A DNA stretch of 64,000 nucleotides, from positions 372,001-436,000 of the forward strand of contig NZ_PVZV01000005.1 in assembly GCF_002995495.1 (NCBI RefSeq), written 5' to 3'. Shown here piece after piece: positions 42,017-50,426 of this stretch (its first letter is position 1; each line of letters starts with the position of its first letter). Position numbers and translations under genes: made by a program. Source of the DNA: Actinocorallia populi. GTDB lineage: Bacteria > Actinomycetota > Actinomycetes > Streptosporangiales > Streptosporangiaceae. Below the pieces are notes generated by a model. The model searched no databases. It worked only from the letters and a program-made list of their open reading frames with translations, and was not told the DNA's origin.

Positions 42017-43308
42017 TGCGGCCCAGGATCGTGATCAACCTGATCTCCTTCGCCGCGCTCGGCGTGGTGTTGTGCATCTGGGCGCTGACCAGCATCGTGT
42101 CCGTCGACGCCCTGCGCAAGCCCTTCACCGTCCGCGTCGAGTTCGCCTCCTCGCCGGGCCTGCGGTCCGACCTGGAGGTCGCCTACCTCGGCGTCAGGGT
42201 CGGCTCGGTGGACAAGGTCACGCAGGGCACCGGCATGGTGCTCGTCGACATGCACCTGGACCGCGGCACGGTCGTGCCGTCCAACGCCAAGGCCGCGGTG
42301 CTGCGCAAGTCGGCGATCGGCGAGCCCTACATCGCGATGGAACCGGGTGACGGCGAGCCGGAGCGCCCCCTGCGGGAGGGCGACCGCATCCCGCTGTCGC
42401 GCACCAGCGTCACGGTGAACTACAAGGAGCTGTTCGACAGCGTCGGAGGCCTGCTGAAGGCCGTCGATCCCAAGGACGCCGACACCGTCATCCACGAGCT
42501 GGCGCTCGGCCTGTCCGGGCGGGACAACACCCTGCGCGACCTGATCGGCGACGCGCACCAGCTGACCGGCACCCTCGCCGAGAACGCCGAGGTCCTCGAC
42601 GAGCTCTCCGTGCAGCTCACCGCGCTCGCCCAGGTCCTGGCCGACGGCGGCCCGGACCTGGCGGCCGGCCTGGACGGGCTGGCGGCGTTCAGCACCGAGC
42701 TGTCCGGGCAGCGCAAGAACCTCGACAGCGTCCTGGACCGGGGACCGCAGTTCCTGTCCCAGGTGCAGAAGCTGGTCGAGGCCGGCCGGCCCGGGATGAG
42801 CTGCCTGCTGACCGCGCTGGGCACCCCCTCCACGCCGCTGTTCACCCCGAAGGCCAGCCGGGACCTCAGCACCGCCCTGGGCCTGCTGCACTCCCGCTTC
42901 CCGAAGATCGTCAAGAACGTGATCGAGACGGAGCCGAGCGGCCGCCCCTACGCGCGGGTCACCGCGGCGATCGTCGGTGCGGGACCGGTGTCGGCGGCCA
43001 AGGAGTACGTCCCGCCGCTGCAGGGGGCCACGGCGCCCAACCTCTACTACTGTACGAAGGCGTACAAGACCAGCGATCTCGAAGAGAAGGCCGACCAGGC
43101 CAGGACGAAGAACGAGCCGCAGACGACAGCCCGGTCCGGCCCGTTCACCGCGGTCGAGGCGCCGGAGCCGACCCAGGCCGAGCCGGTCTCCGACGAGTCC
43201 GCGCTGGGCCGCTGGTTGCCGGTCCTGCCGATCGTGCTGGCCGCCGCGGCTCTGGCTCTGACCGCCCGCCGTACCCTCGGCGTCATCCGCCGCCGCGCCA
43301 GGCGCTGA
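42016..43308 (+). CDS. Mce family protein, MceF-type with C-terminal membrane helix
   Basis: Last core subunit, 430 residues. N-terminal anchor INLISFAALGVVLCIWALTSI; MlaD domain FTVRVEFASSPGLRSDLEVAYLGVRVGSV; helical region; then a Pro/Glu-rich linker and a C-terminal hydrophobic helix (WLPVLPIVLAAAALALTA) followed by basic residues. The second helix is not present in MceF of the first operon, so the protein may cross the membrane twice or have both ends inside. Confidence 0.9.
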   Translation: MRPRIVINLISFAALGVVLCIWALTSIVSVDALRKPFTVRVEFASSPGLRSDLEVAYLGVRVGSVDKVTQGTGMVLVDMHLDRGTVVPSNAKAAVLRKSAIGEPYIAMEPGDGEPERPLREGDRIPLSRTSVTVNYKELFDSVGGLLKAVDPKDADTVIHELALGLSGRDNTLRDLIGDAHQLTGTLAENAEVLDELSVQLTALAQVLADGGPDLAAGLDGLAAFSTELSGQRKNLDSVLDRGPQFLSQVQKLVEAGRPGMSCLLTALGTPSTPLFTPKASRDLSTALGLLHSRFPKIVKNVIETEPSGRPYARVTAAIVGAGPVSAAKEYVPPLQGATAPNLYYCTKAYKTSDLEEKADQARTKNEPQTTARSGPFTAVEAPEPTQAEPVSDESALGRWLPVLPIVLAAAALALTARRTLGVIRRRARR

Positions 43309-43324
43309 ACCCCCGGGAGAACAG

Positions 43325-44197
43325 ATGAGCAAGACCACCGAGACCGAAGAAGCTCTCGAGGGCGCCGAGGCGCTGGAGACCGGGAAGGCCCAGGCGGGGA
43401 AGGCCGAGGCTGAGAAGCCGGAGGTCGAGAAGCCGGAGGTCGAGAAGGCCGAGGCGGGGAAGCCGGAGGCCGGCGAGCCGGAGGCGGAGGAGAGCCCGGT
43501 GGAGATCGTCGCCGCGGACGAGTCCGCGGCGAGGGACACGGACGAGGACGAGAAGGACGGCGCGCTTCCGGCGGCGAAGGACGGCGGGGCGAAGGACGGC
43601 GAGCCCGCCAAGCGGGGCCTGCGGGACCGGCTGAACGGCGGCGTCGTCGGGGTGCTGGCCCTGATCGCCCTGGTCGCCTCGCTGGCGACCTCGGCGTTCC
43701 TGTGGACCTCCTACTCCGGGGCGTCGGAGGAGCTGGACACCCAGCAGCAGGTCCGCACCCGTTCCGCGGAGTTCTCCCGCGCCTTCCTGCTGTACGAGAA
43801 GTCCGACCTCCAGGGCTGGGAGAAGCGGCTGACCGCGCTGGCCGCCCCGGACTACCGCAACGCCATCGGCCAGGCGGTGAAGATGCAGTTCCCGGTCATC
43901 ACCAGCCTCGAGGCGAGCTCCGACGTCACGGTCCGCGAGGTGTTCCTCAACGACTTCGACGGCACCGTCGCCAAGGCGATGGTGGTCGCCGACACCCAGG
44001 TGAACAGCAAGGAGTTCGTGCGCACCGTCACCGGGATGCGGCTCCTGGTGGAGCTGAACCAGGTGAAGGGCGAGTGGCTGGTCAGCGGGGTGGGCGTGCT
44101 GGGCATCGACAACGAGACGATGACCGACCACGAGGGCAACGAGGTGGACCCGTCCAAGGTCGAAGTGCCGGAAGTGGCCCCGACCGGCGCTCCCTGA
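43325..44197 (+). CDS. Mce-associated membrane protein with Glu/Lys-rich N-terminal region
   Basis: Protein of 290 residues, ATG 43325 after CGGGAGAACAG, 16 bases past mceF. The first ~100 residues are a highly charged, low-complexity tail of Lys/Glu/Ala/Pro, partly encoded by a DNA tandem repeat, and presumably cytoplasmic. One membrane helix at about 105-130 (GVVGVLALIALVASLATSAFLW), then an exported NTF2-like domain of Mce-associated proteins (AFLLYEKSDLQGWEKRLTALAAPDY, VRTVTGMRLLVELNQVKGEWLVS). Likely helps assemble the importer. Confidence 0.85.
   Translation: MSKTTETEEALEGAEALETGKAQAGKAEAEKPEVEKPEVEKAEAGKPEAGEPEAEESPVEIVAADESAARDTDEDEKDGALPAAKDGGAKDGEPAKRGLRDRLNGGVVGVLALIALVASLATSAFLWTSYSGASEELDTQQQVRTRSAEFSRAFLLYEKSDLQGWEKRLTALAAPDYRNAIGQAVKMQFPVITSLEASSDVTVREVFLNDFDGTVAKAMVVADTQVNSKEFVRTVTGMRLLVELNQVKGEWLVSGVGVLGIDNETMTDHEGNEVDPSKVEVPEVAPTGAP
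43412..43450 (+). repeat. 15-bp tandem repeat inside the Mce-associated gene
   Basis: GAGAAGCCGGAGGTC occurs twice in a row (43412-43426 and 43427-43441), followed by a decayed third unit, encoding EKPEV units. In-frame, so length changes would not break the gene. Confidence 0.8.
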
Positions 44198-44238
44198 CCG
44201 GTTCGCCGGAGCACGTCGGAATGTGAGACGTTACGGCC

Positions 44239-46317
44239 ATGAGCTCGGAGGAACTTCAGCAGCGGATCTCTGTGGAGTACGCCCCCCTGGTGGCGCTGTA
44301 CCAGCTCCTGGAGGACCGCGGCAGAGAGCCGGGCTCGGCCGCCGCTCCCGGGCCCGACTGGAACTCCCGGCTCATGGCGCTGCGGGCGCTGCGCGAGGGC
44401 GCACTGCCGGGCGACCGGGACGCCCTGGCGGGCGCGCTGCTGGACCCCGCGCACCGGGACGTCCGGCAGGTCGCGGTCGTCACCTCCCCGGACCGGCTCG
44501 CCGAACTGGTGGCCGAGTCCGTCCGGCTGGGGGAGCGGGTGCTGCTGTTCGGTGATCCGGCGCGGGTGCCCGGCGGGCTCCTGGCGGTCGACGCGGCACT
44601 GCGTCCGGTGGGGCCGCGCTGGGAGGAGGAGCTGCAGGCCCTGCGCCGCGACCTGCTGAGGCTGGAGCAGTGGCCGGGCGACCTGGCCGCGCTGGAGGCC
44701 GCCGAGGCCGAGACGGCGCGCAGGCAGGCCGCCGCCGCCGAGGAGGAGCGGCGGTTGAAGGCCGAGCTGGAGTCCCTGCGGGCGGAACGCGAGCAGGCGT
44801 CCGCGGCGACGGCGCGGGCGGTCGAGGAACGCGAGGCGGCGGCCGCCGCCGAGCTGCAGGCCGGAGCCGTGGCCGCCCGCTGCCTGGAGACCTTCACCGG
44901 GGCGAGGAGCGCCGCGGACGCCGCGGCACGGCAGTCCGCGGCGGCCTCGTCCGCGGCGGGCGAGGCCGCGCGGCGGCTCGCCGAGGTGGAGCAGCGGCTC
45001 GCGGCGCTGCGGGTGGAGGCCGCCTCGGCGCGGCAGATGCAGGGCGACCTGGGGGAGCGGCTGGAACGGGCCAGGGCGAGCCTGCCCGAGGTCACCGCCG
45101 AGGCCGAGCGGATCAGCGGCCTCGCCGCCGAGGCCGAGGCGCTGCGCCACGCCACCTACTACCGGCTGGCCGGCGCGGAGTCCTCGCTGGCCGCCGAGCG
45201 CAAGCGCCAGAACTTCGCCCAGCGGCTGCACCTGGCGCCGGGCCGCCCGCAGCTGTCCGAGCTGCGCGCGCTGGTGGCGTCCCGCAAGCTCGACGCCGAG
45301 CAGGCGCTGGCCCGGGCGAACGAGCTGAACGAGGCGAGGCAGCGGGCCGAGGGCGAACGGGCCGGGCTCACCGCCTTCCTGGAGCAGGGCGGCCGGGAGA
45401 TGGAGGCGGCGCGGGAGGCGCAGCGCCGGCTGACCGAGGAGCTGCCGCGCCTGGAGGCCGAGCTCGCCCCGCTGGCCGCCGAGCACGAGCGGCTGGCCGC
45501 GCTGGCCGCTGAGGCCGCGGCGGAGGCGGCGCGCGCGGCCGAGCCCGCCGACCGGGCCAGGGCCGAGGGCATGGCCGCGGAGGAGCGCCTGACGGCCGCC
45601 CGCGCCGCGCTGAGCGAGGCCGAGGCCGCGGTCGCGCGGGCCCGGGAGCACGAGCCGGAGCTGGACCGCCGCCTGGCCGGATGCGAGGCGGAGCTGGAGC
45701 GGCACGAGGCGGCCGGCGCCGAGGCCGTGGCGCAGGCCCGCCGCGAGCAGGAGGCCGCGCGCGAGACCGTCGAGCGCCACCGCCGGGAGATCGAGGAGCT
45801 CCTGGCGGGGGAGGACGAGGAGGCCTGGCGGGAGCGGGCGTCGGCGCGGCGCGACCTGCTCGCCGACGCTCCGGCGGAGGCGGCCCAGGTGGTCTGCGCG
45901 GCGCCCGACGCGCTCCCGCCGGGGGAGTACGACGTGCTGTTCGTCGACGCGGCCGAGACCGTCACCGACGGCGACTTCCTGCTGGGCGCCGTCCGCACCC
46001 GCCGGCAGGTGCTGGTGGGCACGCCCGAGGGGGGAGCGCCCGCGGCCGCCACGGTGCTGCGCGACCTCCTGGACGCGCTGCACTCCCTGGCCGGGACGGT
46101 CGGGACGGACGGGCTCACCGCGGGCGCCGCCGCCGAACGCGAGCGGCTGCGGCCGGGCCTGTGGGAGGGGCACTACGCCGAGCGCCATGCCAAGATCGTC
46201 CGCCGCCTCTCCGGGCTGGGGCTCGACCCGGTCGCGGCGCTCGAGCGGGCGGTGGCCGAACGGCTGGAGACGAGCCTCTACCGGCGCTGCCTGGACGCGG
46301 TGGCCCGGCCGGAGTGA
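44239..46317 (+). CDS. long coiled-coil protein with degenerate helicase-like motifs, unknown function
   Basis: Protein of 692 residues, ATG 44239, 41 bases after the mce operon. Residues 1-150 are globular; about 150-545 is an almost unbroken Ala/Glu/Arg-rich coiled coil. The C-terminal domain contains YDVLFVDAAETVTDGDFLLGA around residues 564-585 and then RRQVLVGTPEG. These look like motif II (VDEA) and motif III (VGDPxQ) of DNA2/NAM7-type superfamily 1 helicases, but with Asp570-Ala571 instead of Asp-Glu, and no Walker A is present, so ATPase activity is unlikely. A structural or scaffold role is my inference. Confidence 0.75.
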   Translation: MSSEELQQRISVEYAPLVALYQLLEDRGREPGSAAAPGPDWNSRLMALRALREGALPGDRDALAGALLDPAHRDVRQVAVVTSPDRLAELVAESVRLGERVLLFGDPARVPGGLLAVDAALRPVGPRWEEELQALRRDLLRLEQWPGDLAALEAAEAETARRQAAAAEEERRLKAELESLRAEREQASAATARAVEEREAAAAAELQAGAVAARCLETFTGARSAADAAARQSAAASSAAGEAARRLAEVEQRLAALRVEAASARQMQGDLGERLERARASLPEVTAEAERISGLAAEAEALRHATYYRLAGAESSLAAERKRQNFAQRLHLAPGRPQLSELRALVASRKLDAEQALARANELNEARQRAEGERAGLTAFLEQGGREMEAAREAQRRLTEELPRLEAELAPLAAEHERLAALAAEAAAEAARAAEPADRARAEGMAAEERLTAARAALSEAEAAVARAREHEPELDRRLAGCEAELERHEAAGAEAVAQARREQEAARETVERHRREIEELLAGEDEEAWRERASARRDLLADAPAEAAQVVCAAPDALPPGEYDVLFVDAAETVTDGDFLLGAVRTRRQVLVGTPEGGAPAAATVLRDLLDALHSLAGTVGTDGLTAGAAAERERLRPGLWEGHYAERHAKIVRRLSGLGLDPVAALERAVAERLETSLYRRCLDAVARPE

Positions 46318-46378
46318 CCCGGGCGGCGGAGGGGGATTCCCTTCCGGCCGAAGTCGGCCAAATGGCACACTGAACGGC

Positions 46379-47047
46379 ATGTTCGGCATCACCGACCTCA
46401 CGACCTACACCGTGGGCGCCTTCCTGATCATCCTGCTCCCCGGCCCCAACTCCCTGTACACGCTGTCCGTGGCCGCCGGGCAGGGCGTGCGGCGCGGCTA
46501 CCGCGCGGCGTGCGGGGTGTTCCTCGGCGACTCGGTGCTGATGCTGCTGACCGCCGTCGGGGCGGCGTCCCTGCTGAAGGCCAACCCCGTGGTGTTCTCC
46601 GCGGTCAAGTACCTCGGCGGGGCCTACCTGGCCTGGCTGGCGATCGGCCTGCTCCGCGCCGCCTGGGGCATGTGGCGGGACCGCTCCCGCGGGACGGGCC
46701 GAGCGGCTCCCGCCGCGGTGGCGGAGGAGACGGCGGCGGAGGAAGGCCGCACCTTCCGCCGCGCGCTGCTGATCAGCCTGCTGAACCCGAAGGCGATCCT
46801 GTTCTTCCTCTCCTTCTTCGTCCAGTTCGTCGACCCGGCCTACCCCTATCCGGCGGTGTCGTTCCTGGTCCTCGCGGCGATCCTGCAGGTCTTCAGCATG
46901 CTCTACCTGACCGCCCTCATCTTCGGCGGCACCTGGCTGGCCGAGGCGTTCCGCCGCCGCAGGCGCCTGTCGGCCGCCGCCACCTCCGCGGTGGGCCTGG
47001 GCTTCCTGGGCTTCGCCGCCAAGCTCGCCACCTCCACCGCCGGCTGA
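46379..47047 (+). CDS. leuE: LysE/RhtB family exporter, LeuE-like
   Basis: Amino-acid exporter of 222 residues with six predicted membrane helices. N-terminal YTVGAFLIILLPGPNSLYTLSVAAGQG carries the family PGPN motif; then GYRAACGVFLGDSVLMLL, YLGGAYLAWLAIGLLRA and a hydrophobic C-terminal half. The match to leucine exporter LeuE in length and start is good, but substrate specificity within the family is hard to assign. ATG 46379 is chosen over upstream in-frame codons that lie in the preceding gene. Confidence 0.87.
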   Translation: MFGITDLTTYTVGAFLIILLPGPNSLYTLSVAAGQGVRRGYRAACGVFLGDSVLMLLTAVGAASLLKANPVVFSAVKYLGGAYLAWLAIGLLRAAWGMWRDRSRGTGRAAPAAVAEETAAEEGRTFRRALLISLLNPKAILFFLSFFVQFVDPAYPYPAVSFLVLAAILQVFSMLYLTALIFGGTWLAEAFRRRRRLSAAATSAVGLGFLGFAAKLATSTAG

Positions 47048-47063
47048 CCGCCCGGAACGCCGA

Positions 47064-47091
47064 GAGGCGCAGGCCCGCGGGCCTGCGCCTC
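47064..47091. terminator. 28-bp perfect palindromic terminator
   Basis: GAGGCGCAGGCCC (47064-47076) pairs with GGGCCTGCGCCTC (47079-47091) around GC: 13-bp perfect stem between the convergent exporter and CHAP genes, 17 bases after the forward stop. It can stop transcription from both sides. Confidence 0.8.
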
Positions 47092-47112
47092 CTCGCGCTC
47101 GCGGGGGCGCCG

Positions 47113-48135
47113 CTACGGGCGGCGGCCGGTGAGCTGGGCGTTGGTCTCGGCGGTCTGGGTGACCGCGGAGTGCAGGTCGGTCCAGAAGCCGAGCTCCTCG
47201 TCCTCCTTGAGGTGGGCGATGCGGCCCCAGAACTCGCGGTCCTCGACCTCCTGGGCGACCTGGGCCGAGATGGCGGGCATCATCAGGGTGTCGTTCTCGG
47301 CGTCTTCCAGGTCGTAGCGGGTCATCTCCGCGGGCATCCTGACCGGCGGGGCGCCGGAGGTGCGGTGGTGGCGTCCGCGCTTGCGCACCCGGACCTCGGG
47401 GGCGTTGGCCACAGCGGCCGGGACCTTCACCGCGGCGGCCTTGGCCAGCCCCGCGGCGAGCACGCCCAGGATCGCCAGCCCGACCACGCCGGTGAGCGCC
47501 GCCTCCTTGACGGGCAGGTCGGCCGCGCCGGAGTCCTGGCGGGCCTGCACCGCGGCCTGGGTGTCGGTGCGGGGAGCCTGGGCCAGCTGCTCGACCGACG
47601 GCGCGGGAGCCGAGTGCCTGGGCTGGTAGGCCTGCTGGGCCAGGGTCTCCTGGTAGTTCATCCCGGCCACCTCGACCTTGCCCGGGTAGCCGTAGCCGAC
47701 GATGTCGGAGGAGTCGCGCTCGCGGCGGGCCAGGGTGTCCTGGGTGTTGGCCTCGATGGTGTGGACGGTGCCGTCCTCGCCGACCTTCTCCACGATGCCC
47801 ACATGCTGGATGGAGCCGATGTCCTTGGCGCCCGACCAGTTGAAGAAGACGATGGCGCCCGGCTCGGGGGCGGTGCCCCAGGCGTCGTTGTCCTTGAACC
47901 ACGAGGCGTGGTCCTGGGTGGCGGCGAACTGCCCGGCGAAGTCGGTGAGCCCGGCCTTGTCGGCGGCCCAGGCGAGGAACATGTCACACCAGGGGGCGGT
48001 GGTGAAGTACGAGTTGGCGTCCTCGTCGATGTTCTTCGTCCACCAGTCGCCGAACTTGGTGTAACCACCGGCCTTCTCGGTGTAGCCCAGTTCGCTCTTC
48101 GCGATGTCCAGGAGCTTCTGGCCTACCGGATCCAC
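47113..48135 (-). CDS. CHAP domain-containing membrane protein
   Basis: Protein of 340 residues. CHAP amidase/peptidase domain at about 1-160 with nucleophile Cys50 in APWCDMFLAW and His111 in GSIQHVGIVEKV. A Pro/Ala-rich linker, one membrane helix at about 212-231 (ALTGVVGLAILGVLAAGL) and a ~110-residue basic-then-acidic C-terminal part follow. There is no N-terminal signal peptide, so export of the CHAP domain would rely on the internal helix. GTG 48135 follows AAGGAG. Expected to act on peptidoglycan; topology uncertain. Confidence 0.82.
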   Translation of the reverse strand: MDPVGQKLLDIAKSELGYTEKAGGYTKFGDWWTKNIDEDANSYFTTAPWCDMFLAWAADKAGLTDFAGQFAATQDHASWFKDNDAWGTAPEPGAIVFFNWSGAKDIGSIQHVGIVEKVGEDGTVHTIEANTQDTLARRERDSSDIVGYGYPGKVEVAGMNYQETLAQQAYQPRHSAPAPSVEQLAQAPRTDTQAAVQARQDSGAADLPVKEAALTGVVGLAILGVLAAGLAKAAAVKVPAAVANAPEVRVRKRGRHHRTSGAPPVRMPAEMTRYDLEDAENDTLMMPAISAQVAQEVEDREFWGRIAHLKEDEELGFWTDLHSAVTQTAETNAQLTGRRP

Positions 48136-48273
48136 GTGCTTACTCCTTGTTCCGCGACCTTCGAGGGTCGATCACGGCTCGATCTCGGAAGAATGTACTC
48201 AAGGTAACTGACATGGGCAAGCGGTACTGAAAGATACGTCCGGTCCGGGTCAAGTCGTGACGGCTTCGCGTAA

Positions 48274-48287
48274 GGAAAAAGTTTTCC
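48274..48287. promoter_or_regulatory. palindrome GGAAAA-AG-TTTTCC in the divergent CHAP/MFS region
   Basis: Perfect 6-bp arms with a 2-bp centre, located 49 bases before the MFS start and about 140 before the CHAP start, in a locally A+T-rich stretch. Possible operator for one or both genes; no regulator is encoded next to it. Confidence 0.5.
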
Positions 48288-48335
48288 CAGGTCAAGGGCT
48301 CCTGGCAGACTGTCCACCCGGAGGTAAGGAACCAC

Positions 48336-49568
48336 ATGAAGCTAGAGCCTTACCGGCAGGTGTTCGCCCTGCCGGGGTTGCGCGGTCTCATGACCGTGGG
48401 CACACTCGCCCGGATCCCGGTGGCGGCGACCGGGATCGCCCTGACCCTGCACGTGACCCTCACCCTGGGCCAGGGGTTCTTCAAGGCGGGGCTGGTCGGT
48501 GCCGCCTGCACCCTCGGGGTGGCGATCGGCGCGCCGATCGCCGGACGCATCATGGACCGGTACGGGATGCGCCCGGTCCTGCTGGCCACCATGCTGGCGC
48601 AGCTGTGCTTCTGGCCGCTGGCCGGGTTCCTGCCGTACTGGCCGCTGCTGGGCGGCGCGCTGCTCGCCGGCCTGCTGGCCCTGCCGGTGTTCGGGCTCAC
48701 CCGGCAGTGCCTGGCCGCGATGGTCCCCGAGGAGCAGCGCCGCACCGCGTTCTCGCTGGACTCGATGCTGGTCGAGATCGGCTTCATCGTCGGTCCCGCC
48801 TTCGCCACGGCCGCGGTCGGGCTGCTGGGCAGCGGCTGGACGTTCGCCATGATCGGCCTGGGCATGGCCGCGGCGGGAACGGCCCTCATCGTGCTGAACC
48901 CGCCGATCCGCACCGAGGAGGAGGCGAAGGCGGCGCTGGCCGGGGGCTCCGCCCCGGTGTCCCGGCGGTCCTGGCTCACCATCCCGATGCTGGCGCTGCT
49001 GCTGGTGACGTTCTCGGCCACGTTCCTCGTCGCGGCCACCGAGCTGGGCATCATCGCGGTGCTCACCGAGGGCGACGCGGTGAACTGGACGGGCCTGGCC
49101 ATCGGGCTGTGGTGCCTGTGGTCGCTGGTCGGCGGCTTCGTCTACGGCGGGCTCCCGCGCGGCCTGCCCGCCCCGGTGCTCATCGGGGCGATGGCCGTGC
49201 TGACCCTGCCGCTGGTGCTGGTCACCGACTGGCGGTGGCTGATCCTGGCGCTCATCCCATCGGGACTGCTGTGCGCGCCCTCGTTGTCGACGACCGTGGA
49301 CGCCATGTCCCGGTGGGTGCCGGCCCGGGTGCGGGGCGAGGCGATGGGCCTGCACAGCACCGCGATGACGCTCGGTCTGGCCTGCGCGACCCCCGCCGCG
49401 GGCTGGGTGATCGACGAGGCAGGCTCCGGGTGGGCGTTCGTGCTGGCGGGCGGCGTGGGCGTGACGGTCGCCGTGGTCTCGGGGCTGGTCTGGCGCGGCG
49501 GCTCCGGCGGGTCAAGGTCCCCGGTGGCGAAGGAGACAGGAGATCCGGTCACTTCGGCTGTCGCCTGA
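48336..49568 (+). CDS. MFS transporter
   Basis: Major facilitator superfamily permease of 410 residues with about 12 predicted membrane helices. Motif A-like GRIMDRYGMRPVLLATML between helices 2 and 3, a matching MSRWVPARVRGEAMGL in the second half and LVEIGFIVGPAFATAA in helix 5. ATG 48336 follows CGGAGGTAAGG. No substrate can be assigned; drug or metabolite efflux is typical. Divergent from the CHAP-domain gene. Confidence 0.88.
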   Translation: MKLEPYRQVFALPGLRGLMTVGTLARIPVAATGIALTLHVTLTLGQGFFKAGLVGAACTLGVAIGAPIAGRIMDRYGMRPVLLATMLAQLCFWPLAGFLPYWPLLGGALLAGLLALPVFGLTRQCLAAMVPEEQRRTAFSLDSMLVEIGFIVGPAFATAAVGLLGSGWTFAMIGLGMAAAGTALIVLNPPIRTEEEAKAALAGGSAPVSRRSWLTIPMLALLLVTFSATFLVAATELGIIAVLTEGDAVNWTGLAIGLWCLWSLVGGFVYGGLPRGLPAPVLIGAMAVLTLPLVLVTDWRWLILALIPSGLLCAPSLSTTVDAMSRWVPARVRGEAMGLHSTAMTLGLACATPAAGWVIDEAGSGWAFVLAGGVGVTVAVVSGLVWRGGSGGSRSPVAKETGDPVTSAVA

Positions 49569-49607
49569 TCCCGCCGGTCAGGGCACAATTTGGACGGGAG
49601 GCGCTCG

Positions 49608-50405
49608 ATGAAGCCGTACCGTTCGAGAACCGCAGGACTCGTGCTGGGTCTCGCCCTGGCGGCCGCCGGGTGCGGCGGCGAGGCGGATCCGCGGCCTTCG
49701 CCGGCCCCGACCGCCCCGTCTGCCCCGTCGGCACCTGCGCCGCCGCCCGCCGCGGCGGAGTCAGCACCGCCCCCGCGTTCGCCGGCGTCGCGGTCCCCGT
49801 CCCGGGGAAGCCTGCTGCCCAGCGGCTACCTGCCGCTGTGGCCCTTCACCGACCTGGCGGACTCCCGCTCGTTCCGGGCGGACGAGGACGGGCGGTGGAA
49901 CCTGGACGCGGGCGCCACCGCGCTCGCGTTCACCCGCTCCTACCTCGGGCTCGCCGGGATCGACCGGGTCACCAGCAGGTCGGTCGGCGCCGTGGAGGCC
50001 AGGATCGGCGTCGGTTACCGGGCCGAGGGCGGCGCCCTCACCGCCGCGGTCGTCCATCTGTTCCGCGCGGGCGGGTCGCCCGACGGGCCGTGGGAGGTCG
50101 TCGGCACCGACGACACCACCCTCAGCCTCACCACCCCCTCCTACGGGGCGAGGGCGTCCTCCCCCGTCGCGGTGGCGGGCCGCATCACCGGCGTGGACGA
50201 GAACCTGCGGGCCAGGCTCGTGCACCCGCACGCCGGCGACCCGCTCGGGGAGTACTGCTGCCTGCCCGCCGGAGGGCGGGACGCCCGCTGGCGGCTGGCC
50301 CTGCCGTTCACCGGCGGGATCGAGGAGGTCGCCACCCTCGTGGTGTGGACGGGCGGCCATGTGGCCGAGGTGGAGCGGTTCGCGGTGACCGGGATCCGCC
50401 CCTGA
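49608..50405 (+). CDS. lipoprotein of unknown function
   Basis: Protein of 265 residues. Signal peptide MKPYRSRTAGLVLGLALAAAGC has lipobox AAGC with Cys22, then a Pro/Ser/Ala-rich spacer to about residue 70. The mature domain contains GYLPLWPFTDLADSRSF and ATALAFTRSYLG, and a C-terminal half (SSPVAVAGRITGVDENLRARLV) that resembles Gmad2-type immunoglobulin-like domains, a tentative match. ATG 49608 follows GGGAGG; an upstream in-frame ATG at 49590 is not needed. It lies 39 bases after the MFS gene, so co-transcription is possible. Confidence 0.78.
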   Translation: MKPYRSRTAGLVLGLALAAAGCGGEADPRPSPAPTAPSAPSAPAPPPAAAESAPPPRSPASRSPSRGSLLPSGYLPLWPFTDLADSRSFRADEDGRWNLDAGATALAFTRSYLGLAGIDRVTSRSVGAVEARIGVGYRAEGGALTAAVVHLFRAGGSPDGPWEVVGTDDTTLSLTTPSYGARASSPVAVAGRITGVDENLRARLVHPHAGDPLGEYCCLPAGGRDARWRLALPFTGGIEEVATLVVWTGGHVAEVERFAVTGIRP

Positions 50406-50426
50406 CCGCCCGTCCCGACACGCGTC

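Noticed and set aside
43852-46401. 849-codon reverse frame opposite the coiled-coil gene
   Set aside because: Repetitive Gly/Arg/Leu composition typical of the reverse of an Ala/Glu-rich coiled coil; no start signal or family features.
48136-48335. Cyclic di-AMP (ydaO-type) riboswitch before the CHAP-domain gene
   Set aside because: Such elements often precede wall hydrolases, but the conserved core sequences are not found on the reverse strand here.
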